Source: Stenogyne calaminthoides
Taxonomy: Eukaryota; Streptophyta; Magnoliopsida; Lamiales; Lamiaceae
NCBI GenBank assembly: GCA_037126765.1
Contig: JBBCBC010000027.1
Span: 10,502,406-10,566,405, forward strand
DNA length: 64,000 nt
Direction of reading: 5' to 3'
A program made the position numbers and the translations under genes. Under the pieces are notes generated by a model. It worked only from the letters and a program-made list of their open reading frames with translations, was not told where the DNA came from and ran no database searches. Numbering within the stretch: the stretch's first letter is position 1; each line of letters opens with the position of its first letter. This document shows, in pieces, positions 54,237-64,000 of the stretch.

Positions 54237-55020
54237 CGCCCAAGGCTTTCCTCTTCATAGGCAGTTCAGCAGCAGCCTGGCTTGTTCCAACCTTTGCTCT
54301 AGCACTCAGTTTCTCTCTTGCAACCTCACGCATGGTTTGCTCAGAAACTCGAGTGTAGATGGGCTTCTCCACCTGAGCGAACTTTAACTTCTCAGTAGCT
54401 TCGACTTCTTTTACGGCTTTGGATAGATTGTACATTTCAACATCTTTCTGAGCCTTCTTCTCCAAAGTACGTGCCATGAACTTTCTGAGGTCTTCACCTT
54501 CCTTTTCCCCCTTCTTGGCACCGTAATTTGGAAGAAGTCTGGAGAGTGCTGTGTCCATGTGATATTGCTCTTTGCTCACACAGGGAATCTCTCCTGCTAT
54601 CTGATCTTGTTCATCTTCCAGCCTCCTTAGATGGTTCTTGGCTACAGAAAATTCTTCAGATAAGTGGGCAAACTGGCCAGAGAGTGCTTCCTTGAACATC
54701 TCTGTCATCTTGGTCATGAGTAATGAGCTCATTTCCTCAACAGCAGACTTGATTAGCACCTCATTCTTTTCTGCCAGTTTCACCTCTAGGAATTCAGAAC
54801 TCTCCTGGTGTTTCTGTTTTAGTTCATCACTTAACTTAGCCTTGACTCCCTCCAGCTTCTCATTCAGCTTTTCTTCCATGGAGGTCATCTGGGTGGTCAG
54901 AGTGTTTTGAGTTTGCACCACCTCTGAAGAGTGACTAAGACTTTCCATCTTTTGAGCTTGATTGGCCAACGTCTCTTCCATCTGAGCAATTTTGATCATC
55001 AGTTGGCTCAACCTTCTCAA
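54226..55020 (-). pseudogene. SIRE-like third gene, coiled-coil part
   Basis: A 264-aa frame whose first 150 residues form a strong heptad pattern (IAQMEETLANQAQKMESL, MEEKLNEKLEGVKAKLSDEL, VEEMSSLLMTKMTEMFKEAL), ending near RRLEDEQDQIAGE. A Lys/Glu-rich basic region up to AELPMKRKALG follows. It shifts frame near 54235 into the C-terminal part and near 55010 into the preceding part. A coiled coil suggests oligomerisation. This kind of segment was reported for env-like proteins of SIRE elements, but it is not specific. Confidence 0.7.
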
Positions 55021-56263
55021 GTTTCTCCATCAAGGGAGTGAGATCAATCTCAGGAACCTTCTGCACCTTCTGTGCTGTCTGATCATCCTGTGCTTCAGCT
55101 TTGTCCTGAGCTCCAGTCTCCAACTGAGTTTCAGTCTGAGGTTGACCAATTTCAGGTTGATCATCAACCGAAGTCTCTTTTTCCATCTGAGACTGATCCT
55201 CAGCATCTCCCTGTTGGTCCCCATCTCCATCTTTAGATTTGTCTCCGCTGCTCGGGGCACCAACTTCAGTTGCTCTCCTTTCAGCCAACTTTCTCTGAAC
55301 CAGCTCATCAAAATCGGAGTTTTTCATCCTGAGCTTTGTCCTCCTGAACCCTGAGAAGTCGGTCAGGAAGGCTGTTTCCTCATTCCACCAGTCTTCCCCT
55401 CTGAATGCAGCAATATCAAGCATCTCGGGAAGAGTCTGATTGAGAATGAACACCGTTGTCCTTAATCTGAAGAAAAAATCTTGCAGATCAGGGTATGAGC
55501 TGAGCTCAGGGTAGCGGTCTAGAATGAACCGTTCCCCCTTGCTCCTCCACTCGCCTTCTTCAGCCTCGCCCTTCTTCCATCTCGGGCTCTCTGGTTCAGT
55601 TGGAGCTTCTGCTGAGGGATCTAGAAGTAAATCACTCAGGAGCTCATCAAGAATATTCTGCTCCTGAGTCTCAGCAGATTCTGATCGTTGTGCATTCAGG
55701 TCCTCAGTTTGCATCTGAGTGGGTTCTGGGACCTGAGCTGGCATATCTTCAGATTGACTCTGAGTTGGCTCTTCTGCTGTCTGAGCCTGCACACCTTCAG
55801 TAGGAATCTCTGAGGCCTGAGTTCCTTTGAAAATTTCCTGAGAAATTTTATCTGAACTTAGAGATGTCTCGAGCACCTCAGAGAAGACCTGCTCCTCAGT
55901 TTGTTCTTGTGCCTTGGAGATAACCTGAGCCAATACTTGCAATGGTGAACTTTGAGCGGTTTGGCTCTCAGTTTGAATCTCCTCAGAATCACTTCCATCC
56001 TCATCGGTGAGAACCACCAATCTTCTGCGTTTTGGAGCAAGATTCTTCTGTTTCAACATCCTTGCTCCCTGCTCTATCTTTGCCTCCAACAACACCTTCC
56101 CCCTGGTTTGTTGAGTCTCTTTTTCAGCAGCCACAGAAGGTGATTCTACCTTCTTTTCTCTCTTCCCCCTGATGGCCTGCTTCTTTGCAGCAATGGGTTT
56201 AAAGAGAATTTTGGACTTAGGGATGGGGTCGAATTGGCGAAGATATCCTCCTCCTCTCTGCAC
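54935..56263 (-). pseudogene. SIRE-like third gene, Q/T/E-rich central part
   Basis: A 442-aa frame. The basic start (FKPIAAKKQAIRGKREKK) is followed by a long Gln/Thr/Glu/Ser-rich low-complexity region (TQMQTEDLNAQRSESAETQE). A short ordered segment comes next (FILDRYPELSSYPDLQDFFF, then EDWWNEETAFLTDFSGF), followed by another acidic Gln-rich tract before PLMEKLEKVEP. The composition suggests disorder. It joins the N-terminal 272-aa frame by a frameshift in a GGA-rich run near 56250. No known enzymatic motif. Confidence 0.7.
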
Positions 56264-56964
56264 ATCTCCAAAATATACGCAATTTTGGTGGCATGGTGGA
56301 TCTTGCCTTTTATTGAGATCGCCCCGTCAATCTTCCTCAAAACTTTGGTCTGCTCACTCACCGTCTGAATCAAAAACTTCAGCCAGTTGAAGTCAGTGGT
56401 GGGTGAGGCCTCGATTGCCGCCATCAATCTGAGCTTCGGGGTACTGATCTGCTCAAAACTCCCTGCAAGACTCATGATGCTCTTGCTCACAATATCCATC
56501 AATACACGATATTGTGGCTTCAGGTGCCTCTTATGCAATGTCGCCTCAAACTTAACAGGATTCTCAGCAATCCTATCTAAGTACTCCTGCTCTCTACCTG
56601 ACATATACATCGTAGGATCTTCTCCTCTATCACATAGCTCAAAAACATCATTCAGATTTTTCGGAACTATATACAGATCCCTCTCAAAATCGATGTATTT
56701 GGATGAATGCTCTAAGTGTGATACAGTTAACTTAGAATGCATACAGCCCTCTTCATCTATATTCAAGTTACAGATGAATTCGATTACCTCTTTCGCAAAC
56801 TCCTGGTCTGGTCGGCTTGCGACTAGTTGAGTGAGTTTAGCCAGTCGGATCATATGCAGAGCCTCCTCTTCCGGCTTTGAGTTGGTTGTGCTTTCGAGTG
56901 AAACAATGAACTCGTACCATGGCTTGTTGGTTACGGCTAATCTCTCGAACAGGGTTGGAGCCAT
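56146..56964 (-). pseudogene. SIRE-like third gene, N-terminal domain
   Basis: The start at 56964 opens MAPTLFERLAVTNKPWYEFI and the frame runs 272 aa; the useful part is about residues 1-240. It looks globular and mainly helical (VIEFICNLNIDEEGC, then LEHSSKYIDFERDLYIVPKN, YLDRIAENPVKFEATLHKR). The pattern loosely recalls the N-terminal domain of plant transposon-associated proteins of unknown function, which I cannot confirm without a profile search. No signal peptide or hydrophobic span is visible. It lies about 610 bases after the RNase H stop on the same strand. Confidence 0.7.
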
Positions 56965-57574
56965 TTTAGAGAACGATTTGTAGAAATGAAGCTTTAAGGA
57001 TTTGGAGATTTCTGGGCAAGGGAATTTATAACTGCAGAGGTTTTGGGAACGAAGGGTTTGATAAAGTTTTGGCTTGAATGGCTGATTGGGGTTTATATAG
57101 CTTTGAGATCGTGGGGAATCGTGTTGGTTAGGTGAAAAGCAACGGTTGAGATTAATCTCCGATTAATCGGGTATACGAACCGACGATCTCCAAAAAGTAA
57201 GCCGCCAAAACATCCTCATTGGTCATTAATGTAGCAGAGCATTAAATGACTGTTGACCTTCTTCGGAATTTCAAATGATCCCGCCCAAACACATTCCTTA
57301 GGTGTTTTGTATTTATTGCGAATGATTACTGAGTTTAACTTAAGCAATAAATGAGCCGCATGAGTCATTACTTCTTCAGACTAATTTCCCTCTATCAGTC
57401 TTACTGAGTAGTGACCTTGATAAAATGTCAAGATATGTTCTTGAGTAATGATCTTCAAGAACTCGAGTTTCTTGAGACTCGGATTCAAGATTTCCATTTT
57501 ATCCCGAAGTTTCTCAAGAGAATTCTCGAGAAAACTTCATGCATCTGAAAACCTTCAATTTTTCAGATTTCACT
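56965..57574 (-). other. Spacer between pol and third gene of the SIRE-like element
   Basis: Non-coding on the minus strand; no frame connects RNase H to the third gene. It could hold a promoter, splice acceptor or internal ribosome entry for the third gene, none of which can be recognised by eye. The stretch 57440-57545 is rich in CTCGAG-type words. Confidence 0.5.
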
Positions 57575-59062
57575 CTATACACCTGGATCTAACATCCCTA
57601 ATTCAACTGAAAGTTCCTGAAATCTTGATTCAGCCAAGGGTTTGGTCAAGATATCAGCTCTTTGCCTGTCAGTATGAATTTTCTCCATCCTTATGTCTTT
57701 CTTCTCGACATGATCTCTGATGAAGTGATGTCTGATATCCACATGCTTGCATCTGGTGTGCAATACCGGATTTTGTGAAATAGCAATTGCACTATTATTG
57801 TCACAAAATATTGGTATCATTGGCTACAACTTTATAATCCCTCAATTGTTGTCTAAGCCAAAGAATCTGAGCACAACAAACTTCCTCCGGCAAATGACCA
57901 TGTATTCAAATTTTTAGTAATCTTGGTTGCTATTGAGGTCCTGCTTTCTTCAAAACCAAGATATCGGGTTTACATCCTAGAAATTGACACGTTCTCAGAG
58001 TGGACTTTTCACACTTCGCAACCTCCATAATCGAGATCCGAGTAACCAAGAATTCAAGGTTATCATCACCGGATACCATAATCCTCTATTCATCAGTGCC
58101 CTTGAGATACCTCAAGATCTTTTTGGCGACCTCCATGTGACTAGCCTTAGGATTAGCTTTGTACCTTGCACATATCCCAACAAAGAAATGTTATATCCGC
58201 CCTACTTGTCGCTTCGATAGAGCAATGATCCAATGATTCCTCTATAATCGGTATGGCTTACCGATTTGCCTTGTAATCGATCCATCTTGTAGTTAGTATT
58301 CATCGAATCCTAACTGTGTTGCAATCAGACACCATACTTGCAATCGATCTCTAGTGTACTTTGCCTGGTTGATGAATATTCCTTCCTTTGATTGTTTCAC
58401 TTGAAGACCTAGAAAGAAATTCATCTCTCCCATCATTGACATCTCAAACTTGCCTTTCATCGCTGTTGAAAACTTTTCACACAAATGATGGTTTGAGATC
58501 CAAAAATGATGTCATCAACATATATCCTAACTAGTAAGATATCTTCCCCATCCTCTATCCTAAACAGAGTTCTATCAACAGTTCCTTTGACAAAACCATG
58601 ATCAGTAAGGAACTGAGAAAGAGTATCATACCATGCTCTGGGTGCTTGCTTAAGACCATACAAGGCTTTTTTCGAGCACTCAAAACTTGGTCATTCTGCT
58701 TTGAAACCGTGAGGTTGTTCCACATAAACCTCTTCTTTAAGCACACCGCTCGAAATGCACTTTTCACATCCATTTGATAGATCGTGAACTTCATGTGGGC
58801 AAAGATATGCAAGAAACAATTTGATGGCTTCTAGTCTTGCAACAAGTGCAAAGGTTTCATCATAATCCAAGCCTTCTTCTTGGGAATAACCTTGTGCGAC
58901 TAGCCTTGCCTTGTTTCTCACAATGTTGTTGTTTTCATCTCTCTTGTTCTTGAAAACCCACTTGGTTCCAATGACATTGTGCCTTTCTGGTCTATCTACT
59001 AGCTCCCATACTTCATTCTTTGAGAATTGATTCAAATTTCTTCTTGCATAGCAAGAATCCAA
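57575..59062 (-). pseudogene. SIRE-like reverse transcriptase and RNase H
   Basis: Frames 59062-58691 (WVFKNKRDENNNIVRNKARL, VAQGYSQEEGLDYDETFA), 58812-58555, 58663-58457 (YGLKQAPRAWYDTLSQFL, then YVDDIIFGSQ with YVDD near 58508-58522) and 58484-58293 (MSMMGEMNFFLGLQVKQ) give RVT_2. RNase H survives mostly as frame 57820-57575 (PIFCDNNSAIAISQNPVLH and DIRHHFIRDHV, then RADILTKPLAESRFQELS). Between 58290 and 57830 frames are scrambled by many small differences. Catalytic RT residues remain but the ORF is broken at several points. Confidence 0.88.
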
Positions 59063-61029
59063 TAAGAATCTTGTAGAGCTTCACCAATCTCAAGAGAGCT
59101 CTTTCTCCCGATAGGAAGCGGCGAAATAATAGTGCTCTCACCATGGAACCTTCTTATTTTGACACCTTCAGTTAGATCACCCACAATCTGACTTGTAGGA
59201 TGACTATCTAACCATTTCCTTCTTGATGTTCCTGTTTCAGTAGTATCCTCAACATTTGAAATGTTAGGTTCAGTTAGTTCAGTGAATTCAGGAAACAACA
59301 GAAAAGGAGAAAGGGAATCATCTTCCTCATGGGAATTTCTATTCAGAACATTGTCAGAGACATTTGTTCCCCTTTGGTCGATAGATTCAGAAAATGCCTC
59401 AGCTGTGACCACATCTTCATTGGCATTACATACCTGAGTCTGAACTGGTGTCTGTTCAGATTGGTCACCTTTGGAGTGTTGGTTTTCCTGAGTCTCACCA
59501 TCCTGAGTTCCATCCTGAACTTCTTTATCTGAGTCCGAGTCACTCCAATCATAGGAAGTGACTGACTTCTTCTTTCCAGGTTCATTGGATGATTTATCCT
59601 TTTGTTTCAGGCTTAATCTGGTGATCCTCTTAGTTATTTCATTTGCATCATGTTCCTGTTTCTTCTGAACCCAAGTAGATTCATCAAAAACAACATGAGG
59701 TGTTTCCTCCACAATAAGAGTCCTACAGTTGTAAACTCTGAAGGCTTTACTGACTTCAGAATATCCTAAGAATATTCCTTCATCAGCTTTGCTATCAAAT
59801 GTTTTCAACTGATCTTTACCATTATTGTGTATGAAACACTTGCAACCAAACACACGAAAGAAAGAAACAAGAGGCTTCCTTTCATTCCAAAGCTCATAAG
59901 GCGTTTTGCCTTGATTCTTTGTCAGCATGGATCTATTCTGAGAGTAGCATGCAAAGGTGTTGATGGCTTTTCAAATTTCAAAACCTTTTAGGAATATCGC
60001 CAAAGAATCATTGTCCTTGCAGCCTTCTTTCGAGTCCCGCTCCTTCTTTCAAAGAACACCATTTTGTTGAGGGGTCCTTGCAGCTGATGTTTCATGTGAA
60101 ATTCCATTTGCTGCACAATAATCAGATATGATATGATTAATAAATTCAGTTCCCTTGTCAGATCTGATTTTGACCACACTTAGATTTTTCTCATTACTGA
60201 TCCTTTTCAGTAATTCTGGCAATTTTGTTTGAGTCTCTTTCTTACTGAGTAAGAATATGACCCAAGTATATCTCGAGTAGTCATCAACTACTACTAGTGT
60301 GTATTTCCTGCCATTGGTGCTCACTGGTGTTATAGGACCAAAAAGATCCATATGCAAAAGCTGAAGTATTCTCTCAGTAGAAACTTCTACTTTGCTTTTA
60401 AATGATGCTTTAACTTGTTTTCCTTTTCGCAAGATCACAAACGTGTTCCTTCTCAACACTTCATTAGGCAACCCTCTTACAAGAGCTAATCTTGCAAGCT
60501 TGTTCAGGGTTTTAAAATTCAGGTGATTCATTCTCTTGTGCCATAACCAACTGGTATCTATGGAACTTTTAGCAACCAAACATGTATCCTTAGGAGTTGA
60601 ACTCCAATCAGCAAGATACACATTTCCTTTTCTTGTACCAGTCAGTAATACTTTCTGTGATGTATCATCTTTCACAAAACATAAGTTCTTAGAGAACTCA
60701 ACATTAAATCCTTTATCACAGAATTGGCTAATTGAGAGCAAATTATGCTTCAATCCAGATATGTATGAAACACCATGGATATGAACTGAATCGATTTCCA
60801 AAGTTCCATATCCTTCAGTCTGTCCCTTGGAGTTATCTCCAAAAGTGATCTGTGGGCTTCTTTGTTCAACATAGTCACTGAGCATCTTCTTGAATCCTGT
60901 CATATGTCTTGAGCATCCACTATCAAGATACCATACATCAGGAGCTTTTTTCGTCTCTCGCTCATCGCTTGCCGTGTGATCTTTCATCGCCTTATTGCCC
61001 TTGTTTTCCTCCCCGAAAAATGTGATCAA
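59032..61029 (-). pseudogene. SIRE-like protease and integrase
   Basis: Frame 61029-60049 has a protease-like active site WYLDSGCSRHMTG (Asp 36), GAG_pre-integrase WLWHKRMNHLNFKTLNKLA, and integrase with LLHMDLFGPITPVS, VVDDYSRYTWVIFL, IRSDKGTEFIN and ARTPQQNGV (D, D and the start of the E block). A frameshift near 60050 breaks it, and a stop or shift occurs near 59940. Frame 59928-59032 continues with GKTPYELWNERKPLVSFFRV and FGCKCFIHNNG, then a long acidic Ser/Glu-rich linker into RT. The protease lacks obvious flap detail but the DSG triad is standard for SIRE. Confidence 0.88.
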
Positions 61030-61894
61030 TTCTTAGGTACCCAATTTGTGTAGGGTCCTACAAGGTTAGTTGACCTTTCGAATCCAGATCTGCTCGACAA
61101 CTCTAATTACTTTAGAGTGGCTAACTGCATTTCCATAAACATCAACATATACATCCACTACTTTGGGTGCCTTAGCAGTTTTCTGTATATGTGTGCTCGC
61201 TTTAGCATGAACATGTGCCTTTGAATTCTTCTTTGGTTCAGGCCTTCTGTTCAATTGCTTTGGCTTCGCGGCACCGGCCTAAATCTTTGATGACTTGGGT
61301 TCTGGATAACCTTTACCCTTAGGCAAGTGGGGTTCGGGTTGTCTCATCTTTAAACTGGGTCTTTCAAAGATACTAAAGACTTGGTCTCTTCTTCAGTTGA
61401 GAATATCTCTGTGAGTGTTTCTCATCCGAGGATTCCTCTCGATGGTTCAAGTGGAGCCTTTCGGTTTTGCATTCTTAGCCCGAGGCTTTGAAGTACTTTC
61501 TTCTCGAATTTTCCAATCGATTGCTCGTGTTTTCTAGCCTTTACCTTAGGTTTGGGCTTTCCAACCTGATCATTCAGTTTTACTGAGACCATAGGTCTTT
61601 TTCCCTTGTCTACAACCTTGGGCATTACTTCAGTTTGAAGTGTGGGTGCCACCGGTTTTACAAAGATTGTCTTCTTGCTACTTGATACAAACATTCGTGA
61701 TGACCTTGTGAGGTTCCCCGAATGTATCCCAATCCGTTTTTTTATAGTCACAGATCTCTGGTAACTCAATTTCATCTATTACATTAGATGCTTTATTCAA
61801 TAGGGTTAACTTCTTCATGCACTATCCTCCTCACATTCTGTCTTTTCATGCTTCTCGAGAGGTCATTGAACTTAGTTACGATTAGTGAATCTCT
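61030..61894 (-). pseudogene. SIRE-like gag C-terminal tail, frames broken
   Basis: Basic, Lys/Pro/Val-rich frames at 61422-61775 (KGKRPMVSVKLNDQVGKPKP) and 61066-61254 (SKAHVHAKASTHIQKTAKAP) lie between gag and protease, as in SIRE gag-pol where a long basic tail precedes the protease. Several frame changes separate them. No domain is recognised beyond nucleic-acid-binding composition. Confidence 0.65.
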
Positions 61895-63451
61895 TCAAAG
61901 GGATTTCTCTAGCTTTTCGCTTAGGGACATTATCAACTTCTCTTTCTCTGAGAGTTGTACTTTCAGAACATCCAGTTCATCAGTAGCTCCCATTAATTGA
62001 GAAGTGATTTCAATATTGCTAGAGTCTTTCCATTTTAGATTTTCAGCTTTCAGTTCTTTATTCTGCTCTTGAGTTCTATTTAGAAGTCCTTGCAAAACAG
62101 CATAGTCCTTCATCAGATTCTCAAAAGAATCCATCAAGTCAAAATGACTGTTTTCAGTGGAACTTGAAAACTCTTGTGCTAGTGTAGGAGCAACAACAGA
62201 GAAAGAAGAGTTTACCTCCTCAATGGCCATCAGACAGATGTCATCGCTTTCACTGTCTGAGAATATCTCATCTGAAGAGCTAGATCCCTCCTCAGAGTGT
62301 TCTTCTTCTGCAACCATGGCCTTTTTGCTAGAGAACTTCTGGTCTCTTTTAGCTTGCCTTTCTCTTCTCTCCTTAGCACTCAACTCTGGACAATCATACT
62401 GGAAGTGACCTTTCTTTTGGCAATTATAGCATCTGTTGGCATCATCATCCTGATCAGTTTCTTCTTTGGAGTCCTTTCTCTTGGATGAAGATCCTTCAGC
62501 TTTCAGGTCCTTCTTCTTCTCAGTTGATTTGTCCTCAGGTTTCTTCTGGTACCTGTGGTTCCTGTAATAGCTTTTGTATTTTCCAAATCTACTATTAAGT
62601 CTATCAAACCTCCTTGCCATCAGTGCTAGCTTTTCCTCAAGCTCATCCTGATGTTTGGCATGGGGGTTCTCAGACTCTCTAGTTTTACAGGTTTTATCTT
62701 TGGCTTTCAAAGCCACATTCTTACTAGATGATGAATCATCTTTGCTGTCAGCCTTTTTGGATTTCTTATCAATTACAAATTCATAGGCTTTCAGCTCAGA
62801 GAAGACTTGTTGATAGGGCATTGAACTAATATTCTTGGTGTTTTCAATCACCACTGCATGAATATCCCATTTCTTAGAAAGACCTCTAAGAATTTTCAGT
62901 GCCACTTCTCTTTGTGGATATTTCTTTCCAAGTGCATTTAGATCATTCATGATGCTAGTGAATCTGACTTCCAATTTGTCTATTGATTCACCATCATCCA
63001 TTTCAAAACTGTCAAACTTTCCAATTGCCACTGAAAGTTTGTTCTCTTTTATATGATCTGTGCCTTGGCACATTATAACTAGTGTATCCCAAATCTCTTT
63101 AGCAGTATTACAGTGAGAGATCATTCCCATCACACCATCATCAATTGTACTGTATAGTGTTTCTTTTGCAATATAGTTTAGATTGACTAACTTTCTCTCC
63201 TCAGGAGTCAGTTGGTCATCAGACTTAGGAAATTCTGCTCTAGGATCAATTCTCTCATCTTCTGTTCCTCTGGGATTCACCACAGTAAACTGGAATGGTC
63301 CTTGAGAGACCACTCTCCACATACGCTCATGTTTGGAATACAGATGAGCCTGCATTCTCAGTCTCCACAAATCATAGTTCTCCACTGAGAACATGGGAAG
63401 TTTTTTAGAAGACATTTTATCTGATCTTTTGAAAATAAAAAGTTTCAGCAA
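61895..63451 (-). CDS. SIRE-like gag (518 aa)
   Basis: A long intact minus-strand frame. The ATG at 63451 is not certain: MSSKKLPMFSVENYDLWRLR, 13 codons in, better fits the family's start. UBN2/DUF4219-like capsid region covers about 20-260 (YDLWRLRMQAHL, AKEIWDTLVIMCQGTDHIKE, LSVAIGKFDSFEMDDGESID). A basic Lys/Ser region follows, then zinc knuckle CYNCQKKGHFQYDC at 341-354, a Ser/Glu acidic stretch, and a C-terminal coiled coil (residues 440-518, NRTQEQNKELKAENLKWK). It would package element RNA into virus-like particles. It ends by frameshift into the gag tail. Confidence 0.9.
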   Translation of the reverse strand: MLKLFIFKRSDKMSSKKLPMFSVENYDLWRLRMQAHLYSKHERMWRVVSQGPFQFTVVNPRGTEDERIDPRAEFPKSDDQLTPEERKLVNLNYIAKETLYSTIDDGVMGMISHCNTAKEIWDTLVIMCQGTDHIKENKLSVAIGKFDSFEMDDGESIDKLEVRFTSIMNDLNALGKKYPQREVALKILRGLSKKWDIHAVVIENTKNISSMPYQQVFSELKAYEFVIDKKSKKADSKDDSSSSKNVALKAKDKTCKTRESENPHAKHQDELEEKLALMARRFDRLNSRFGKYKSYYRNHRYQKKPEDKSTEKKKDLKAEGSSSKRKDSKEETDQDDDANRCYNCQKKGHFQYDCPELSAKERRERQAKRDQKFSSKKAMVAEEEHSEEGSSSSDEIFSDSESDDICLMAIEEVNSSFSVVAPTLAQEFSSSTENSHFDLMDSFENLMKDYAVLQGLLNRTQEQNKELKAENLKWKDSSNIEITSQLMGATDELDVLKVQLSEKEKLIMSLSEKLEKSL

Positions 63452-63532
63452 ATAAGATCAGTTCAGATAGACCACAAGTATTTTTGAAAATAAAACTTTG
63501 GTCAACACAAAGAGGGTCAAGTTGAACCACCG

Positions 63533-63544
63533 CTTCCGATACCA
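63533..63544 (-). other. Altered primer binding site of the SIRE-like element
   Basis: The minus strand reads TGGTATCGGAAG two bases after the LTR end, where TGGTATCAGAGC is expected for initiator tRNA-Met. The change TCAGA to TCGGAA is the same kind of change seen throughout the adjacent LTR patch. Confidence 0.8.
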
Positions 63545-63546
63545 CT

Positions 63547-64000
63547 TGTTGGTCCCTGTGCAAACGAAGTCTTACACGTGTATGGGGGAATACACGTGTT
63601 CGGTGTTTTTAAACTTTTCTTCGAGGTCACTTGGGTCGAGAATCCTCAAGATTTGGTTCGAGAAGCACGATCGCTCCGAGTCAAAGTCTCATCGAGACAA
63701 AGATCCCGAAGTCGCTTTCGGATACCTCGATAATCCCAACCGAGTCCTCGAAAGTGTCGAGATCCCGAGTTGCTTGGATTAGATAACTAACTTCTTCAAC
63801 TCTCGAAAGAGTGCGCTCAGGTTTGGTAACTATCTGTTCTAGCTACTCAGATGTGCGGAATGGTTGGCCCTTAGTTTATACTCGTTTTAGCTTTGCTGAA
63901 AACCTTCCCTTTATGAAATAGTGATTAGGCTGTGATTCAATTTACATGCAACTTCAGTGGATTGCTTCCAACTGAATATCAGTGAAAAGTATGCTTTCAA
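63547..64000 (-). repeat. 5' LTR of the SIRE-like element, cut by window end
   Basis: It starts TGTTGGTCCCTGTGCAAACG (plus-strand view) and matches 51073 onward. Bases about 63575-63800 differ from the partner LTR in a systematic way, whereas from about 63820 to the window end the two are nearly identical. Confidence 0.92.

Larger units (their letters stand above)
51073..64000 (-). mobile_element. SIRE/Maximus-like Copia element with a third gene, right end outside window
   Basis: A large minus-strand Copia: 5' LTR from 63547 (cut by window end), PBS 63533-63544, gag 61895-63451, pol to 57575, an extra coding region 56964-53539, PPT 53047-53060, and 3' LTR 51073-53046 (1974 bp). Gag size, long gag tail, Copia order and a gene after RNase H fit the SIRE lineage, whose members often carry an env-like frame there. 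Length exceeds 12.9 kb. Frames are interrupted in places, and parts of pol and the 5' LTR look altered in patches. Confidence 0.88.

Noticed and set aside
54638..54910. Plus-strand frames at 53505-53792, 53881-54141, 54638-54910, 54992-55354 and 56387-56830
   Set aside because: They are antisense to the longer, domain-like third gene of the SIRE-like element and show serine/leucine-rich composition typical of antisense frames.
53539..56964. Calling the third gene a true envelope glycoprotein
   Set aside because: No signal peptide, transmembrane helix or cysteine-rich ectodomain is visible; only the position resembles env-like genes.
1..64000. tRNA, rRNA, snoRNA genes, CRISPR arrays, bacterial or organellar genes
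   Set aside because: None recognised. tRNA-like matches are only retrotransposon primer binding sites, and tandem repeats lack the spacer structure of CRISPR.

Overview
The window reads as a repeat-rich plant nuclear segment. AT-rich DNA is packed with Ty1/Copia and Ty3/Gypsy LTR retrotransposons, a LINE, a Helitron-type helicase relic and MITEs. I found no convincing host gene, rRNA, tRNA or CRISPR array. tRNA-iMet-type primer sites, chromovirus and SIRE-like families, a PIF1-type Helitron helicase and a Stowaway MITE point to an angiosperm, most likely a eudicot; anything narrower would be a guess.

Layout from left to right. Bases 1-5968: the 5' half of a decayed minus-strand Copia element (family A, copy A1), whose LTR is split by a solo LTR of a SIRE-related family (4541-5860, TSD ATTCA). 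Bases 5969-37357: an L1-type LINE on the plus strand, broken in two places. Its first interruption (6518-18249, TSD GACAC) is a small non-autonomous Gypsy element. That element is itself split by a minus-strand Copia element (family B, 7527-16992), which in turn contains a family-A solo LTR (12786-14507). Its second interruption (19344-36328, TSD CTAGT) is a plus-strand family-A Copia (A2) that carries an oppositely oriented family-A Copia (A3) in its 3' end. The outer 3' LTR and the A3 5' LTR are fused into a palindrome near 35175. LINE insertion points, target duplications and reading frames fit this order of events.

Bases 37358-38664 hold a plus-strand family-B LTR fragment that stops at an A|T dinucleotide against a Helitron-like 3' end (hairpin plus TTAG on the minus strand). 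The presumed Helitron body runs rightward. It contains a MULE-like MITE (9-bp TSD), a second foldback, a Stowaway MITE and a PIF1 helicase pseudogene. The helicase is split by a chromodomain Ty3/Gypsy element (41498-47419, identical-length 680-bp LTRs, TSD AGTAT). Bases 48001-51072 are AT-rich non-coding DNA.

From 51073 to the window end is a minus-strand SIRE/Maximus-like Copia longer than 12.9 kb. Besides gag and pol it carries a roughly 3.4-kb third coding region between RNase H and the 3' LTR, in the position of the env-like gene of SIRE elements. The region has a folded N-terminal part, a Q/T/E-rich spacer and a long coiled coil, with no visible membrane segment.

Most open reading frames are broken by stops and frameshifts. 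The least damaged are the SIRE gag (61895-63451), the A2 gag-protease frame (22682-24232) and the chromovirus gag (42350-43651). The most unusual signals are the inverted Copia pair with its LTR palindrome, the variable GC-rich leader segments of families A and B, the SIRE third gene, the reconstructed Helitron end plus split helicase, and a patch in the SIRE 5' LTR where CAG/CTGAG words are systematically changed to CG/CGAG, which looks more like a consensus artefact than evolution.
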